Source: Rhizobium anhuiense (GTDB lineage: Bacteria; Pseudomonadota; Alphaproteobacteria; Rhizobiales; Rhizobiaceae). From it: a DNA stretch of 64,000 nucleotides. The translations under genes were made by a program, and so were the position numbers. A model generated the notes under the pieces. That model was given only the letters and a program-made list of their open reading frames with translations. It did no database searches and was not told the origin of the DNA. Shown in pieces: positions 33,696 to 43,029 of the stretch (position 1 is its first letter; each line of letters starts with the position of its first letter). The stretch spans positions 1 to 64,000 of the forward strand of contig NZ_ML133521.1 of the NCBI RefSeq assembly GCF_003985145.1, given 5' to 3'.

Positions 33696-35210
33696 TCATG
33701 CAGGGTTGGCAACCGCACCCCTGTTACTCTTGCGCTGCCGTGCCTGCTTTATACTGCCGATCAAGACATTTAAACGAGCTCTGCACAGAACGAATATCAG
33801 ACCGCAGTAAGCCATGCCGCCTGCCAGGATTTCCACGGCCAAGCGTGGATACGGGGACCAATGAATGAGCAATTCATGGAGGAGGAAAATGACTGCAACC
33901 ATTCCTGCAGAGGCCATGGTAGGCCGCAGGAATTGCGCCAGATATGCCGGGATACTCAGCTCTATATGCTGCGAAACCTTCCAGCTGGTGATCGGCCAAA
34001 ACAACAGAACTTCGATCATGATGGCGAAAACGATTGTCGTGACGCCGTAGGGATAGAGAATTGCGATCGTCAGGAGTGTGAGGAGGTTTCGTGCCAGCTG
34101 GTAGTAAAACCACCAATCCATCTCTCCTTGGCTCTTGATCAAGGATGCCTGCACGTAGCCGATCCCAGCCATCAATCCTATGACGCAGTAGAACCGAACC
34201 GGCCAAACGGCCGCGATCCAATGTGCACCGAAAATTGTCGTGATCGCATCATCGGCGACGGCAGCAAGGCCTATGAAGACGGGGTAGGAAACCAGAGCGC
34301 AGCCAAACGTCGCCATGAGAAATGCTTCTCGCACTTTCTTCGGATCGGCCCGCAATGAAGAAAGCAAGACGTGCGTGACGGATGTTAAGCCCCCGGCGAT
34401 GACGTTGTTGATCATATCGAACAAACGCTTGGAAAAATTATAGATCCCGAGCGCTGATGGGCTCAAGAGCACCCCGATGAGCAGGTTGTCCAAGCTCATT
34501 GTCTGTAAAAACCGAGTGCCGGATGCAAAAAACCCATAGTGAAGGAGCTCGTTGAGGCTTGCTCTTTTCAGGTGAAGCCCGGGCCGCCACCCGGCGCCCC
34601 AGAAAGCGGCGCCGCATGATGCCGCTGTGGCCGCGATCTGCGCAATCGCAAGCCCCCACAAGCCGAAACCCGCGAGAACCAAAACTAGGCAAATGCAGGC
34701 AGAAGTGATCGTCGCAATCACAGTGCGGACAGCCACCAGATGAAACGACATCTTCCGATTGACAATTGCATTCGGAACGACGGCCGTGAAGTCGAAGAAA
34801 ACCTTCAATCCCATGATGTAAATCAGGGGTGTGATTTGCTCATGCCCCACATAGGCCGCGATTGGCGAAGCGGCGATACACAAAGCACCATAGATCAAAA
34901 ATGAAAAAGCGAGCGAAAGCAGGAATATCGTATCCAGATGGCTGCGCCTGATTTCGGCTTTTTGGATGATCGCTTCGCCAAATGCCGTCGGTCCAAAGCT
35001 GCCGGCAAACGACACGATGCTGAAGGCCAGCGCAACAAGGCCGAAATCCTGAGGCTGGAGAACGCGAGACGTCACCACAAAGACTGCGAAGGTCAGGACT
35101 GTCGGGATAAGCGTGCTCAGCGCCGACCAGAAAGCACCCGTAACGGCTGCGGCGGATCGGTTCTCACTGACATGGCTGAACAGAATATCGTCGTCTCGTA
35201 AAACCGACAA
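33696..35210 (-). CDS. Polysaccharide flippase (Wzx/MOP superfamily)
   Basis: 504 residues with 12-14 membrane helices and the MOP-family pattern: AFWSALSTLIPTVLTFAVFV near the N-terminus and SRVLQPQDFGLVALAFSIVS behind it, as in WzxC/ExoT-type exporters. These move lipid-linked oligosaccharide repeats across the inner membrane. It starts 20 bp after the stop of the pyruvyl transferase gene and likely shares its transcript. G+C is lower than in the Tad locus. Confidence 0.88.
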   Translation of the reverse strand: MSVLRDDDILFSHVSENRSAAAVTGAFWSALSTLIPTVLTFAVFVVTSRVLQPQDFGLVALAFSIVSFAGSFGPTAFGEAIIQKAEIRRSHLDTIFLLSLAFSFLIYGALCIAASPIAAYVGHEQITPLIYIMGLKVFFDFTAVVPNAIVNRKMSFHLVAVRTVIATITSACICLVLVLAGFGLWGLAIAQIAATAASCGAAFWGAGWRPGLHLKRASLNELLHYGFFASGTRFLQTMSLDNLLIGVLLSPSALGIYNFSKRLFDMINNVIAGGLTSVTHVLLSSLRADPKKVREAFLMATFGCALVSYPVFIGLAAVADDAITTIFGAHWIAAVWPVRFYCVIGLMAGIGYVQASLIKSQGEMDWWFYYQLARNLLTLLTIAILYPYGVTTIVFAIMIEVLLFWPITSWKVSQHIELSIPAYLAQFLRPTMASAGMVAVIFLLHELLIHWSPYPRLAVEILAGGMAYCGLIFVLCRARLNVLIGSIKQARQRKSNRGAVANPA

Positions 35211-35229
35211 AGTGAACTCCTACCGGGAA

Positions 35230-36336
35230 TCAGACTATAGAGGGTTGAGGTATTAGATCTGGGGCCGGAACAGCGGGACTTGGATGCATGGGTTTACTCG
35301 ACTTGTACCAAGTTCCTCCCAGCTCATACGGCAGGCGAGACATTGCTGCCAAAAGCTCACCGGCATTTGTCGCCTTCTCCACCAGAGGGCTATCGCCAGT
35401 CTGGCTACCGATGACGTCGTGCAGATTGCTTCCGTCAATCGCAACCGCGATATGCGGCTTATTCAGCAAAAGACAGAGAATATGACCGTGCAGATGGTTG
35501 GTGATGATCCGTTGTGCGCCGGAGAGGATCTTCACGCCGTAATCGACATATCGAGCCGCGACATCCTGACGATGCTGGGCGATCATCTCTGTGCGGCTAA
35601 AGCCATGCCGCAACGCCGACTTGACGACGCTCGACTTGCGCATGCGCGACAAACTGTTCGGACCGTTGATCCAATTGGTAAGAGGTCCGTCAACGATCGC
35701 TCGCGCTTTCGCTATATCGACTTCGTCCTCTCCGAGAGGCTGCATGACATATAATACCCGGAGAGGATCGGCTTCGAACGGTTTCAACGCTCCCATGCCG
35801 AATGCCGTGTCCGGGCCGGCCTCGACATCACAATCGAAGTTGGCTTTCGCCAGCTCGAAACTCTGACGATCGCGCGTCATGCAAAAAAAATTGCGATGCC
35901 TTCCGATCGTACGTTTCGCATATTCCTTGAGGGACTCGTTTGCGAAATGGATCGTTTGCGGCATCTGGATGATCGTTCGATCCGGATATTTCCACATCAA
36001 ACGGTAGCGAACATCATCCCTGCCCGCCTGCGCGTCGCCAAGGTCGGCCCCACCGCAAATGAATATTGGGGCGTCGCCTGGTGTTGTTTTTATCTCATCT
36101 ATACTTTGCGTTGCGCTGCCCGTCAGCACCGGGAGGCGCCCCGTTACTTCACGCAATACTATCGCCAATCCAAGCCAACTCGCGTGATGGCCAGGATCTT
36201 TATTTGATGGAAAGTTTATTAAAACGTAAGGCTGTCCCCGGCTTACAAATTTCCTTACTATTTCAATCAACTTTTCTTTTTGTCTTCGTATTACAACTTC
36301 GCCGAGGTGATGCATATACTCAACTTGTATTTTCAA
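35230..36336 (-). CDS. Polysaccharide pyruvyl transferase
   Basis: 368 residues of the PS_pyruv_trans family: early YVLINFPSNKDPGHHASWLG, FICGGADLGD, RTIIQMPQTIHFANE near 129-144, TRDRQSFELAK and the late ITNHLHGHILCLLLNKPHIA. The family adds ketal-linked pyruvate to sugars (ExoV and related). First gene of the polysaccharide module. Upstream codon choice is uncertain; ATG 36336 gives the usual family length. Confidence 0.87.
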   Translation of the reverse strand: MKIQVEYMHHLGEVVIRRQKEKLIEIVRKFVSRGQPYVLINFPSNKDPGHHASWLGLAIVLREVTGRLPVLTGSATQSIDEIKTTPGDAPIFICGGADLGDAQAGRDDVRYRLMWKYPDRTIIQMPQTIHFANESLKEYAKRTIGRHRNFFCMTRDRQSFELAKANFDCDVEAGPDTAFGMGALKPFEADPLRVLYVMQPLGEDEVDIAKARAIVDGPLTNWINGPNSLSRMRKSSVVKSALRHGFSRTEMIAQHRQDVAARYVDYGVKILSGAQRIITNHLHGHILCLLLNKPHIAVAIDGSNLHDVIGSQTGDSPLVEKATNAGELLAAMSRLPYELGGTWYKSSKPMHPSPAVPAPDLIPQPSIV

Positions 36337-36700
36337 AACTCAAACAGCAATTACAACCGCGATTCTGAAGAGTCAATTGGAGGATGAATTACTTTTAGGT
36401 CATAGTTAAGTGGGCAAATTGTCTCACGTCTTGGCCACCAGCGATCACGAGGTTCGAGCGTCGCGCCTGGGCTTGGCAAATGCCCGTGACGCGGGCGAGC
36501 GGCTCCTGAGGAATGGTCGTGGATGACGAAGTGTTGATCAGACGGGACCGTCGAAGAAGGAGATCAGGGAGAGCGGCGCGGCTCTCAACGCTGCCCTCTA
36601 GGTCGCCGCGAGCGAAAACCCGCAGAGCGTGCAGCCGAAGGCGGTCGAGGCCTTTCATGCCTTGGCGGGAGGCCTGCTTTTGGAGCGTTTGTGATCTAAT
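36337..36700. other. Non-coding gap holding a decayed tetR end
   Basis: This 364-bp stretch contains the 126-bp tetR-like fragment described separately (36571-36696). The part from 36337 to 36570 is more A+T-rich near the pyruvyl transferase start, where its promoter should lie; I see no other gene or clear repeat in it. Confidence 0.5.
36571..36696 (+). pseudogene. Duplicated 3' end of the TetR gene
   Basis: These 126 bp align without gaps to the last codons of the intact tetR gene plus its stop (32268-32393), with 12 differences (about 90% identity). One change makes an in-frame stop (TGG region to TAG), so it is not functional. Both copies are in the same orientation and bracket the acyltransferase, flippase and pyruvyl transferase genes, as expected if the module entered next to a former tetR paralogue or by recombination between tetR copies. 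Confidence 0.85.
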
Positions 36701-37111
36701 TCACAGTGATCGTTCGAAAAGAAGCTCATTGTCCTTTTCGCCGACGTGTTCCCAACCAGCCGCGCGATAAAATCTCTCGGCTCGGGTGTTTCGATCGGTG
36801 GTGAGCCAAGCGCGTCCGATGCCTGCAGACTTGAGACAGGCACAGGCTTCGGCCAGCAGGATCGAGCCGATCCCGTTTCTTTCAAATCCGGGAACCACAA
36901 AAAGCGCCCAAATGTTTCCGTTGCGTGGGTCGGCCGCAGAAAAGCCGACGACCTCGCCGTTCTCTTCCCAAACGGCCACTCCCGGATTGGCTACATACAA
37001 ATCGTAATCATCATCGGTAACCTTTGTGGGGTCGCTCAATATGTTTTCGACGACTGAGGAACGGACAGCTTTCAGCGCCAAGAGGTCACTCGGAACCGCT
37101 TTTCGGAGCAT
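36701..37111 (-). CDS. GNAT family N-acetyltransferase
   Basis: 136 residues from ATG 37111 (MLRKAVPSDLLALKAVRSSV). The acetyl-CoA loop is IWALFVVPGFERNGIGSILL near 76-95, with ERFYRAAGWE at the C-terminus. Substrate not predictable. The open frame extends upstream to 37273, but the conserved fold starts at MLRKAV and GAGAG lies just before it. Confidence 0.85.
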   Translation of the reverse strand: MLRKAVPSDLLALKAVRSSVVENILSDPTKVTDDDYDLYVANPGVAVWEENGEVVGFSAADPRNGNIWALFVVPGFERNGIGSILLAEACACLKSAGIGRAWLTTDRNTRAERFYRAAGWEHVGEKDNELLFERSL

Positions 37112-37213
37112 GCAATGATCTCTCGATATGTTGCGAAGGCTTGCACAATGCCTCTTAGCGGCCATCGGTTCAATGACCGCTCTCAGTACAAAGCGGACGC
37201 GATCCGCTGACTG

Positions 37214-37230
37214 CTCTCGGCCCGAAGCGG
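37214..37230. repeat. 17-bp intergenic repeat, copy 1
   Basis: CTCTCGGCCCGAAGCGG is found here and again at 37837-37853, on either side of the NUDIX gene and in the same orientation. The surrounding bases (AAGCGGTCATT here, AAGCGGACGTT there) resemble each other too. Probably a degenerate dispersed intergenic repeat. Confidence 0.5.
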
Positions 37231-37250
37231 TCATTGGGCGTCGCAGAAAT

Positions 37251-37727
37251 TTAAATTTTCCGCGACACCGCATGGATGAGAAGATGCCGAATAGGCTCCC
37301 GATTCACAAATTCTGCCTCTACATGTTTTAGAACATGGCGCTGCCCTGCGAATGGCACCATTTCCATCGCCTCGGCGAATGATACCCACTGAAATTCGCT
37401 GTGTTCGTCGTTGAGAAAAACTGGCTGCTCGGCATCCACAATGCCGACGAAGACGGGCAGCATGCTGATGGCATTGCGATCAGCCTCATAGAATTGCTCG
37501 CAGATATCTGCGGAATAGAGAAAGTCGCAGATCAGGCCCGTCTCTTCACGGACCTCTCGTAGCGCAGTTTCCCAGGCTTTCTCGCCGTCCTCGATGCCGC
37601 CGGCTACCTGGCACCACTCACCAATCAACGTGTGATTTCTGCGTAAAAGCAGCACCTCATGTCGAGCAGTTCTTTTGCGGATGACGACGACCGATACAGC
37701 AAAACAACGGATTGGAATTTCGATCAT
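37251..37727 (-). CDS. NUDIX hydrolase
   Basis: 158 residues from ATG 37727, which has GGAGAGG just upstream. The NUDIX box is complete: GGIEDGEKAWETALREVREE followed by TGL, with all catalytic Glu residues. Related to MutT/dihydroneopterin-triphosphate pyrophosphatase-like proteins (ISMLPVFVG and HSEFQWVSFAEAMEM at the C-terminal side). Substrate unknown. An upstream start at 37796 would add 23 residues without conserved features. Confidence 0.87.
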   Translation of the reverse strand: MIEIPIRCFAVSVVVIRKRTARHEVLLLRRNHTLIGEWCQVAGGIEDGEKAWETALREVREETGLICDFLYSADICEQFYEADRNAISMLPVFVGIVDAEQPVFLNDEHSEFQWVSFAEAMEMVPFAGQRHVLKHVEAEFVNREPIRHLLIHAVSRKI

Positions 37728-37836
37728 GAGCCTCTCCGCCAAGTGATCCGCTGGATCTGTCCGACGGCATAATAGGAAGTTCCGCAACGCGCACAACGTT
37801 CGCTATTGGCGCATTCCAGCCGAGGCCGGTCTTCCG

Positions 37837-37853
37837 CTCTCGGCCCGAAGCGG
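37837..37853. repeat. 17-bp intergenic repeat, copy 2
   Basis: Identical to 37214-37230; see that entry. It lies in the 258-bp gap between the NUDIX and LysE genes. Confidence 0.5.
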
Positions 37854-37985
37854 ACGTTCGAAGTCCTCTGACCTTTCGGGGCCGACAAGCCGTTGATGCC
37901 AGTCAGCCATCCCCGCACGTTCTCTTATCGCATCGTGGGCTTCCGTCATCGCGTCACTATTCGGGGCTACGCCTTCGAGGCGGCA

Positions 37986-38594
37986 TCATCTGCTGGCGAC
38001 AAGCACCCCTGCCCCGACCATCAAAGCTCCAGCGCCACGGTTGAGGATGCCGATCTTTTTCGGATCGGCCAGTGCCGTTTTCGCTTTATAGCCGATGAGC
38101 ACATGTCCTCCGACCACGACCACCTCTATCAGGGCTATGACCGCCAGCAGTTCCACGGTGTCGGGGATGGTCAGTGGCCGGATGCCCAAGACGCCCGGCA
38201 GTAGCGCCAGATAGAAAATCGGCATTTTGGGATTGGAGATATTGAGAAGAAAACCCGTAATGAACAGGCGGATCAGGCCGCCCCTCATCACACGAGGTTT
38301 GATGTTCGGCTTCGAACGCCACATCGTGACCCCTGTGTAAATCAGGTAGATAGCGCCGACATATTGGATCAAACGCAGATTTTCGTTCATGTATTGAGCA
38401 ATGGCGTTGAAACCGATGGCCGCGAAGATGACGAACAGGAAGATGCTGCAAACGACGCCGCCCCCGTAGGCGACGCCGTGCGCCGGGCCGCTGGACACGG
38501 TCTTCGACAGGATCGTCAGGTTGTCAGGGCCAGGGCTTGCCGCGAATACGAAGAAGGCCAAGCTAAACGTCAGAACTGTTTGTAGGTCCATCAT
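37986..38594 (-). CDS. LysE/RhtB family amino-acid exporter
   Basis: 202 residues with six hydrophobic segments. The family signature ASPGPDNLTILSKTVSSG lies at 19-36, and GFLLNISNPKMPIFYLALLPG near 113-133 matches the NPK motif of LysE proteins. It should export an amino acid or derivative. A second ATG one codon downstream is equally possible. Monocistronic as far as the window shows. Confidence 0.9.
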   Translation of the reverse strand: MMDLQTVLTFSLAFFVFAASPGPDNLTILSKTVSSGPAHGVAYGGGVVCSIFLFVIFAAIGFNAIAQYMNENLRLIQYVGAIYLIYTGVTMWRSKPNIKPRVMRGGLIRLFITGFLLNISNPKMPIFYLALLPGVLGIRPLTIPDTVELLAVIALIEVVVVGGHVLIGYKAKTALADPKKIGILNRGAGALMVGAGVLVASR

Positions 38595-38966
38595 GCGCTC
38601 CTTTGCTCCGTTAACTCGTCGAACTTGAAATATCCGCCTTGAAAGTACTCCGCTCCTATCTGCTTGTAGCGCTCAGCGGGCGCATTATTACGTGTAAAAA
38701 ATTCTAGAATCAACACTTATGGTTGCGTATAAATTCGTCAGGAGGTGTGCTGAAATTAGGCAGTACGTCTGATTTATTTGCTGCTCCTGCGATCAATTGG
38801 CGGCGGGGCAAGTATGAAGCACAGGAAGCATTGACACTCCGGTGCAACGCCCGACCGACCAGAGGCGCTCTCCACTCGCAACTGTCCCAAATTAACCCAT
38901 AATTTAGCATTCGCTTGCATGCGCGGACTTCGATGCTACCGTCGACGCCATCGTGGGGGATCGCGT
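38595..38966. other. Gap without a recognised gene
   Basis: 372 bp between lysE and the small Rmf/CrpP-like gene. The part near 38690-38780 is A+T-rich and could hold promoters for both directions. A long open frame on the minus strand (38710-39174) has no coding character and overlaps the small gene. Confidence 0.45.
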
Positions 38967-39224
38967 ATGACAATTGAAGAGCTGATCGATTTACAGGAAG
39001 CAGGCTCGAGGGCGCGGGTGCTCGGACTGAAGGCTCACGAGAACCCATACCTCGCGGCCCATAGGATGCCCACCGGTGATAGCGCTGCTCTGGGGGATTG
39101 GCTTGCGCGTCACGACGCGTGGAAGTTCGGTTGGGAAGCGGAGGACGCCAGCCGCGAAGGTAGAATCGTGACACACTTCAAGGAGCTGATCTCGATTGCC
39201 AAACGAGGTGCGCTCGATGCGTGA
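38967..39224 (+). CDS. Small Rmf/CrpP-like protein
   Basis: 85 residues from ATG 38967 (GGGGGA upstream). The pattern IDLQEAGSRARVLGLKAHEN followed by PYL and WLARHDAWKFGWEAED resembles the short ribosome-modulation-factor/CrpP group (Gln-x-x-Gly...NPY...W...GW). Rmf dimerises stationary-phase ribosomes; CrpP has been linked to fluoroquinolone modification. The match is by eye and moderate. It precedes the leucyl-tRNA synthetase gene, which is on the other strand and converges. Confidence 0.5.
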   Translation: MTIEELIDLQEAGSRARVLGLKAHENPYLAAHRMPTGDSAALGDWLARHDAWKFGWEAEDASREGRIVTHFKELISIAKRGALDA

Positions 39225-39415
39225 CGTTGTTGATTTTGGCTACGATGCCTGAGTTAAACGCCAAGCGTCGTGTTCGGGCGCTGGTGAAACAATGCGACAT
39301 CACCCTCGAAGCAGCCCGTGATCCGTTGTTTCTCAGCAGCAAACATAGACGGCCAGCGGCTGTCATAATCTGAGATTTTGCTGGTTACAGCCATCGTTGC
39401 TCCTTGAAGCAGCCC

Positions 39416-41929
39416 TTACCCTTTTGTGACATAGTTCACCAATCGACCCGGCACCGCTATTTCCTTCACAACGGTCTTGCCGGCAAGCAAAGTCACCACC
39501 TCAGGCTCTGATCGAGCTGCCGCCAGCAAACCCTCCCGCAGATCGGACGCCGCTCGGAAACGGTGACGAACCTTGCCGTTGATCTGCACCACGTACTCGC
39601 GCATCTCCTCCTCCGCCAATTCAGGATCGAAACTTGGCCATGGAACGAAAGCCAGTGTCCCTTCATGACCAAGCTTGCTCCACAACTCCTCGGCAATGTG
39701 AGGAGCGAACGGGGACAACAATAAAATCAATGTCTCGACGACCTCGCGCGGCCGCTCGGTCGCTGCCACAAGGGCGTTAGACAATTCCATCAGACGGGCG
39801 ATGGCCGTGTTGAAGCGCATGGCTTCTATATCTTCGGTGACGAACTTCACCGTCTGATGGCGCAAGCGCAGCAGTTCCGAACCAGGGATGGCGTCCCGCA
39901 CGGCTGGATGCAGTCCATCAGTCTCATCACAGACCATGCGCCATGCTCGATCCAGGAACCGGCGCACACCCTTCACACCCTCCGTCTGCCAGGGTTTGGT
40001 TCCGTCCAGTGGCCCCATGAACATCTCGTAAAGCCGCAGCGCATCAGCCCCATATTCGTCGACGACGTCATCAGGGTTGACGACGTTCAAACGCGACTTG
40101 GACATCTTCTCGACGGCGCGATGGACCTCGACCGAGCCCGCAAACCATCGTCCGCCCTTTTCGGTTACGGAAGACGGCTCGTAATATCGGCCAGCCACAT
40201 CCCGATAGGAGTGGGCGAGGATCATTCCCTGATTGAACAGGCGCTGAAATGGTTCTTCGGTCGATACGACCCCGATATCGTAAAGCACCTTGTGCCAGAA
40301 GCGAGCGTAGAGCAGGTGCAAGACGGCGTGCTCCGCCCCGCCGACGTAGATATCGACGGGCATCCAGTAGCGTTCGGCCTCATGCCCCACCAGTTCACGC
40401 TTATTGTGGGGATCGAGGAACCGCAAATAGTACCAGCATGAGCCGGCCCATTGCGGCATCGTGTTGGTCTCCCGCCTTGCCGGGAGGTCGGTGCCAGGCA
40501 CCGTCGTTTGCACCCAGTCCTCCGCCCGGGCGAGTGGCGGTTCTCCGTCAGCCGTCGGTGCATAGTCATCCAATTCCGGCGGCAGCAGCGGCAGGCATTC
40601 TTCAGGCAAAGGCACCACCGAACCGTCGGCCAGATGCAGCACCGGAATCGGCTCACCCCAATAACGCTGACGCGAGAAAAGCCAGTCCCGCAGGCGATAG
40701 GTGACCTTCGCTTTACCTGCCCCGTTGGCCTGCAGCCAGGCAACCATCGTCTGCCTGGCTGCAGGCGCGTCCAGGCCATCCAGAAAACCGGAACCGACCA
40801 TCCGCCCATTGCCCTCGTAGGCCACGCGCTCGACGTCCTGGTCGCTCTCGATCACACGCGTGATCGGCAGGCCGTGAGCAACAGCAAAAGCATGATCACG
40901 CGCATCATGGGCTGGAACCGCCATGAGGGCACCAGTGCCGTACCCACTCAGAACATAATCTGCCACCCAGATCGGCAGCCGGATCCCTGTTGCCGGATTG
41001 ACTGCGTAAGCACCCGTGAAAACGCCGGTCTTTTCGCGTCCTGCATCGGCGCGCGACGTCTCATCTAGGACTGCAGACTGCTCAACATAGCTTTCCACCG
41101 CAGCTCGGGCCTCCCCCGTCACGATAGCAGGCAGCAACGGATGCTCCGGCGCGACGACGATATAGCTCACACCAAACAGGGTTTCGGGTCGTGTTGTGAA
41201 GGTCACGATCTCCGTGCCGCCAGGATCGACAGTAAAGGCAATCTCGGCTCCTTCCGAACGGCCGATCCAATTGCGCTGCATCGCCTTCAGGCTTTCTGGC
41301 CAATTGAGATCATCCAGGCCATCCAACAACCGGTCGGCATATGCGATGATGCGCAGCATCCATTGACGCATCTGACGGCGGACCACCGGATCGCCCGTCT
41401 CGACGTAGCGCCCGTCTTTGACTTCCTCGTCGGCGAGCACGGCATTCTGAGCCGGACACCAATTGACCGCCACCTCCGCCTGGTACGCAAGACCCCGCTC
41501 TAACAGCTTCAGGAAAATCCACTGCGTCCACCTGACATAGTTGGGATCGGTGGTGGCGAGTTCGCGGCTCCAGTCGTAGGAAAAACCCAGTCGTTGCACC
41601 TGGCCGCGAAACGTCTCGATATTGCGCTTGGTCGTGATAGCCGGATGAACGCCTGTGCGCATCGCATGGCGCTCCGCTGGCAGGCCGAAGCTATCCCATC
41701 CCATCGGGTGCAACACACTGAATCCGCACATGCGCTTGTAGCGGCACAGGATGTCAGTCGCCGTATAACCCAGGGGATGGCCGACATGCAGCCCAGCGCC
41801 TGACGGATACGGAAACATATCGAGTGCATAGAATTTCGGCTTGGTCGGCTCGAACTCCGCTCGAAAGATATCGTGCTCGGCCCAATAGGCCTGCCATTTG
41901 GGCTCAATGGCCCGTGGATCGTAGGGCAT
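39416..41929 (-). CDS. leuS: Leucyl-tRNA synthetase of non-alphaproteobacterial type
   Basis: 837 residues, complete. The class I motifs are HVGH (48-51) in YPSGAGLHVGHPLGY and KMSKS (608-612). The CP1 editing domain looks intact: TTRPETLFG and GTGALMAVPAHDARD with the editing Asp. Ribosome site AGGAG lies 7 nt before ATG 41929. Motifs such as HVGHPLGYTATDI and ADALRLYEMFMGPLDGTKPW are those of cyanobacterial/planctomycete-like LeuRS, whereas the alphaproteobacterial housekeeping enzyme, as I recall it, has an MGHVRNY type motif. It is therefore probably a horizontally acquired second copy, perhaps giving resistance to a LeuRS inhibitor. Confidence 0.92.
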   Translation of the reverse strand: MPYDPRAIEPKWQAYWAEHDIFRAEFEPTKPKFYALDMFPYPSGAGLHVGHPLGYTATDILCRYKRMCGFSVLHPMGWDSFGLPAERHAMRTGVHPAITTKRNIETFRGQVQRLGFSYDWSRELATTDPNYVRWTQWIFLKLLERGLAYQAEVAVNWCPAQNAVLADEEVKDGRYVETGDPVVRRQMRQWMLRIIAYADRLLDGLDDLNWPESLKAMQRNWIGRSEGAEIAFTVDPGGTEIVTFTTRPETLFGVSYIVVAPEHPLLPAIVTGEARAAVESYVEQSAVLDETSRADAGREKTGVFTGAYAVNPATGIRLPIWVADYVLSGYGTGALMAVPAHDARDHAFAVAHGLPITRVIESDQDVERVAYEGNGRMVGSGFLDGLDAPAARQTMVAWLQANGAGKAKVTYRLRDWLFSRQRYWGEPIPVLHLADGSVVPLPEECLPLLPPELDDYAPTADGEPPLARAEDWVQTTVPGTDLPARRETNTMPQWAGSCWYYLRFLDPHNKRELVGHEAERYWMPVDIYVGGAEHAVLHLLYARFWHKVLYDIGVVSTEEPFQRLFNQGMILAHSYRDVAGRYYEPSSVTEKGGRWFAGSVEVHRAVEKMSKSRLNVVNPDDVVDEYGADALRLYEMFMGPLDGTKPWQTEGVKGVRRFLDRAWRMVCDETDGLHPAVRDAIPGSELLRLRHQTVKFVTEDIEAMRFNTAIARLMELSNALVAATERPREVVETLILLLSPFAPHIAEELWSKLGHEGTLAFVPWPSFDPELAEEEMREYVVQINGKVRHRFRAASDLREGLLAAARSEPEVVTLLAGKTVVKEIAVPGRLVNYVTKG

Positions 41930-42365
41930 GCGCCGCTCCTCGCGCCGACCAACTCATTGGTGGCGTCTTTCGAATGTGGCTCGCTTTTAAGGATGTCAGG
42001 AGCAGCTACGGCTGCCGGTACTGCGATGATTTCCGGCAGCCGCCGCTAAGTCGACATGCATGCGAATTCGCCAGCCGCAGCCGCGCTTCGACGGTGATTG
42101 AATGATGAGGCGAGGAAGACGTTCCAACGTCCATGGATGACGACCCAGGCAGATGAAATGAAAGGCAAATAGCAGGATTGACCCGGCTCCAGTCAGGAGG
42201 CCGGGTTGGTAAGTCGTGCGCCGAGAATACGCACGCGTGCTGCTTTGCTCGCGAAGGTCATCTGAACTAAGAATGCCCTATATGATTGCTTCTGCCAAGA
42301 GTGTATCCCTTGACTACAGCCGGATACATAGATCCACCCGTCGCATGGTGGTGTCTACATCTGTC
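41930..42365. other. Upstream region of leuS with no recognised gene
   Basis: 436 bp between the leuS start and the IS66 remnants. Apart from the hairpin at 42009-42042 I see no gene; frames here have no family resemblance. The leuS promoter should lie in this stretch. Confidence 0.45.
42009..42042. promoter_or_regulatory. Strong hairpin in the leuS leader
   Basis: Perfect 10-bp inverted repeat (CGGCTGCCGG at 42009-42018 and its complement at 42033-42042) with a 14-nt loop, 80 bp before the leuS start codon. No T-run follows on either strand, so it is not an obvious terminator; it could be an attenuator element or a REP-like palindrome. Confidence 0.4.
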
Positions 42366-43029
42366 AATCCGGCCATCGATCCGCTGGCCTACCTGACGGC
42401 CATGCAGTTGGGCCAGCGGCAACGGCCACAATCCGGTTTTTTTAAGTGCTCACGATGACTGCCGTCATCCCAACCGTCCCCTCGATGTGCTGATCGCCAA
42501 ATACTATGATCACCTCCCACTCTATCGCCAGTCAGAGATTTATGCTCGGGAAGGCGTCGATCTGAGCCGTTCAACTATGCCAGACTGGATCGGCAAGGCC
42601 AGCACATTGCTGGAGCCGCTGCTGGTGAAGCTTCAAGAGCATGTATTCGCAGGTCATCGACTTCATGGCGATGATACAGTGTTCCTGTGCTGGAGCCTGG
42701 AAGGGACAAGACCAAGACTGGCCGACTGTGGACCTATGTTCGCGACGGTCGTCCCCACGGTGACACGACACCACCGGCAGCCTGCTACTTCTTCAGTCCG
42801 GATCGTAAGGGGCAACATCCCAAGCAGCAATTGGCCACCTTCTCTGTTCGCCGGATCAGAAAAAGGCGGAGAACGGGCCGCCGCCATCCTGTCACTGATC
42901 GAAACCGCAAAGCTCAATGGTCTCGATCCAGAGGCCTATCTGCGGGACATCCTTACCCGCATCGCCGATCATCCCATCTACACAATCGGTGAGCTATTGC
43001 CATGGAACACCGCAGCTAACCGAATCTAA
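42366..43029 (+). mobile_element. Remnants of IS66-family transposase genes
   Basis: From about 42442 the frame encodes the IS66 TnpC middle region: LIAKYYDHLPLYRQSEIYAR, then VDLSRSTMPDWIGKAS and HRLHGDDT. A frameshift near 42685 continues in another frame with VLEPGRDKTKTGRLWTYVRD. The central part is deleted and the first frame resumes with LFAGSEKGGERAAAILSLIE and ends DELLPWN-like (GELLPWN). About half of a normal TnpC remains. Ahead of it, 42366-42445 encodes IDPLAYLTAMQ, which looks like the tail of a second IS66 TnpC. No intact transposase or terminal repeats were seen. Confidence 0.8.

Noticed and set aside
38710..39174. 154-codon minus-strand frame
   Set aside because: Overlaps the better supported small plus-strand gene and has no features.
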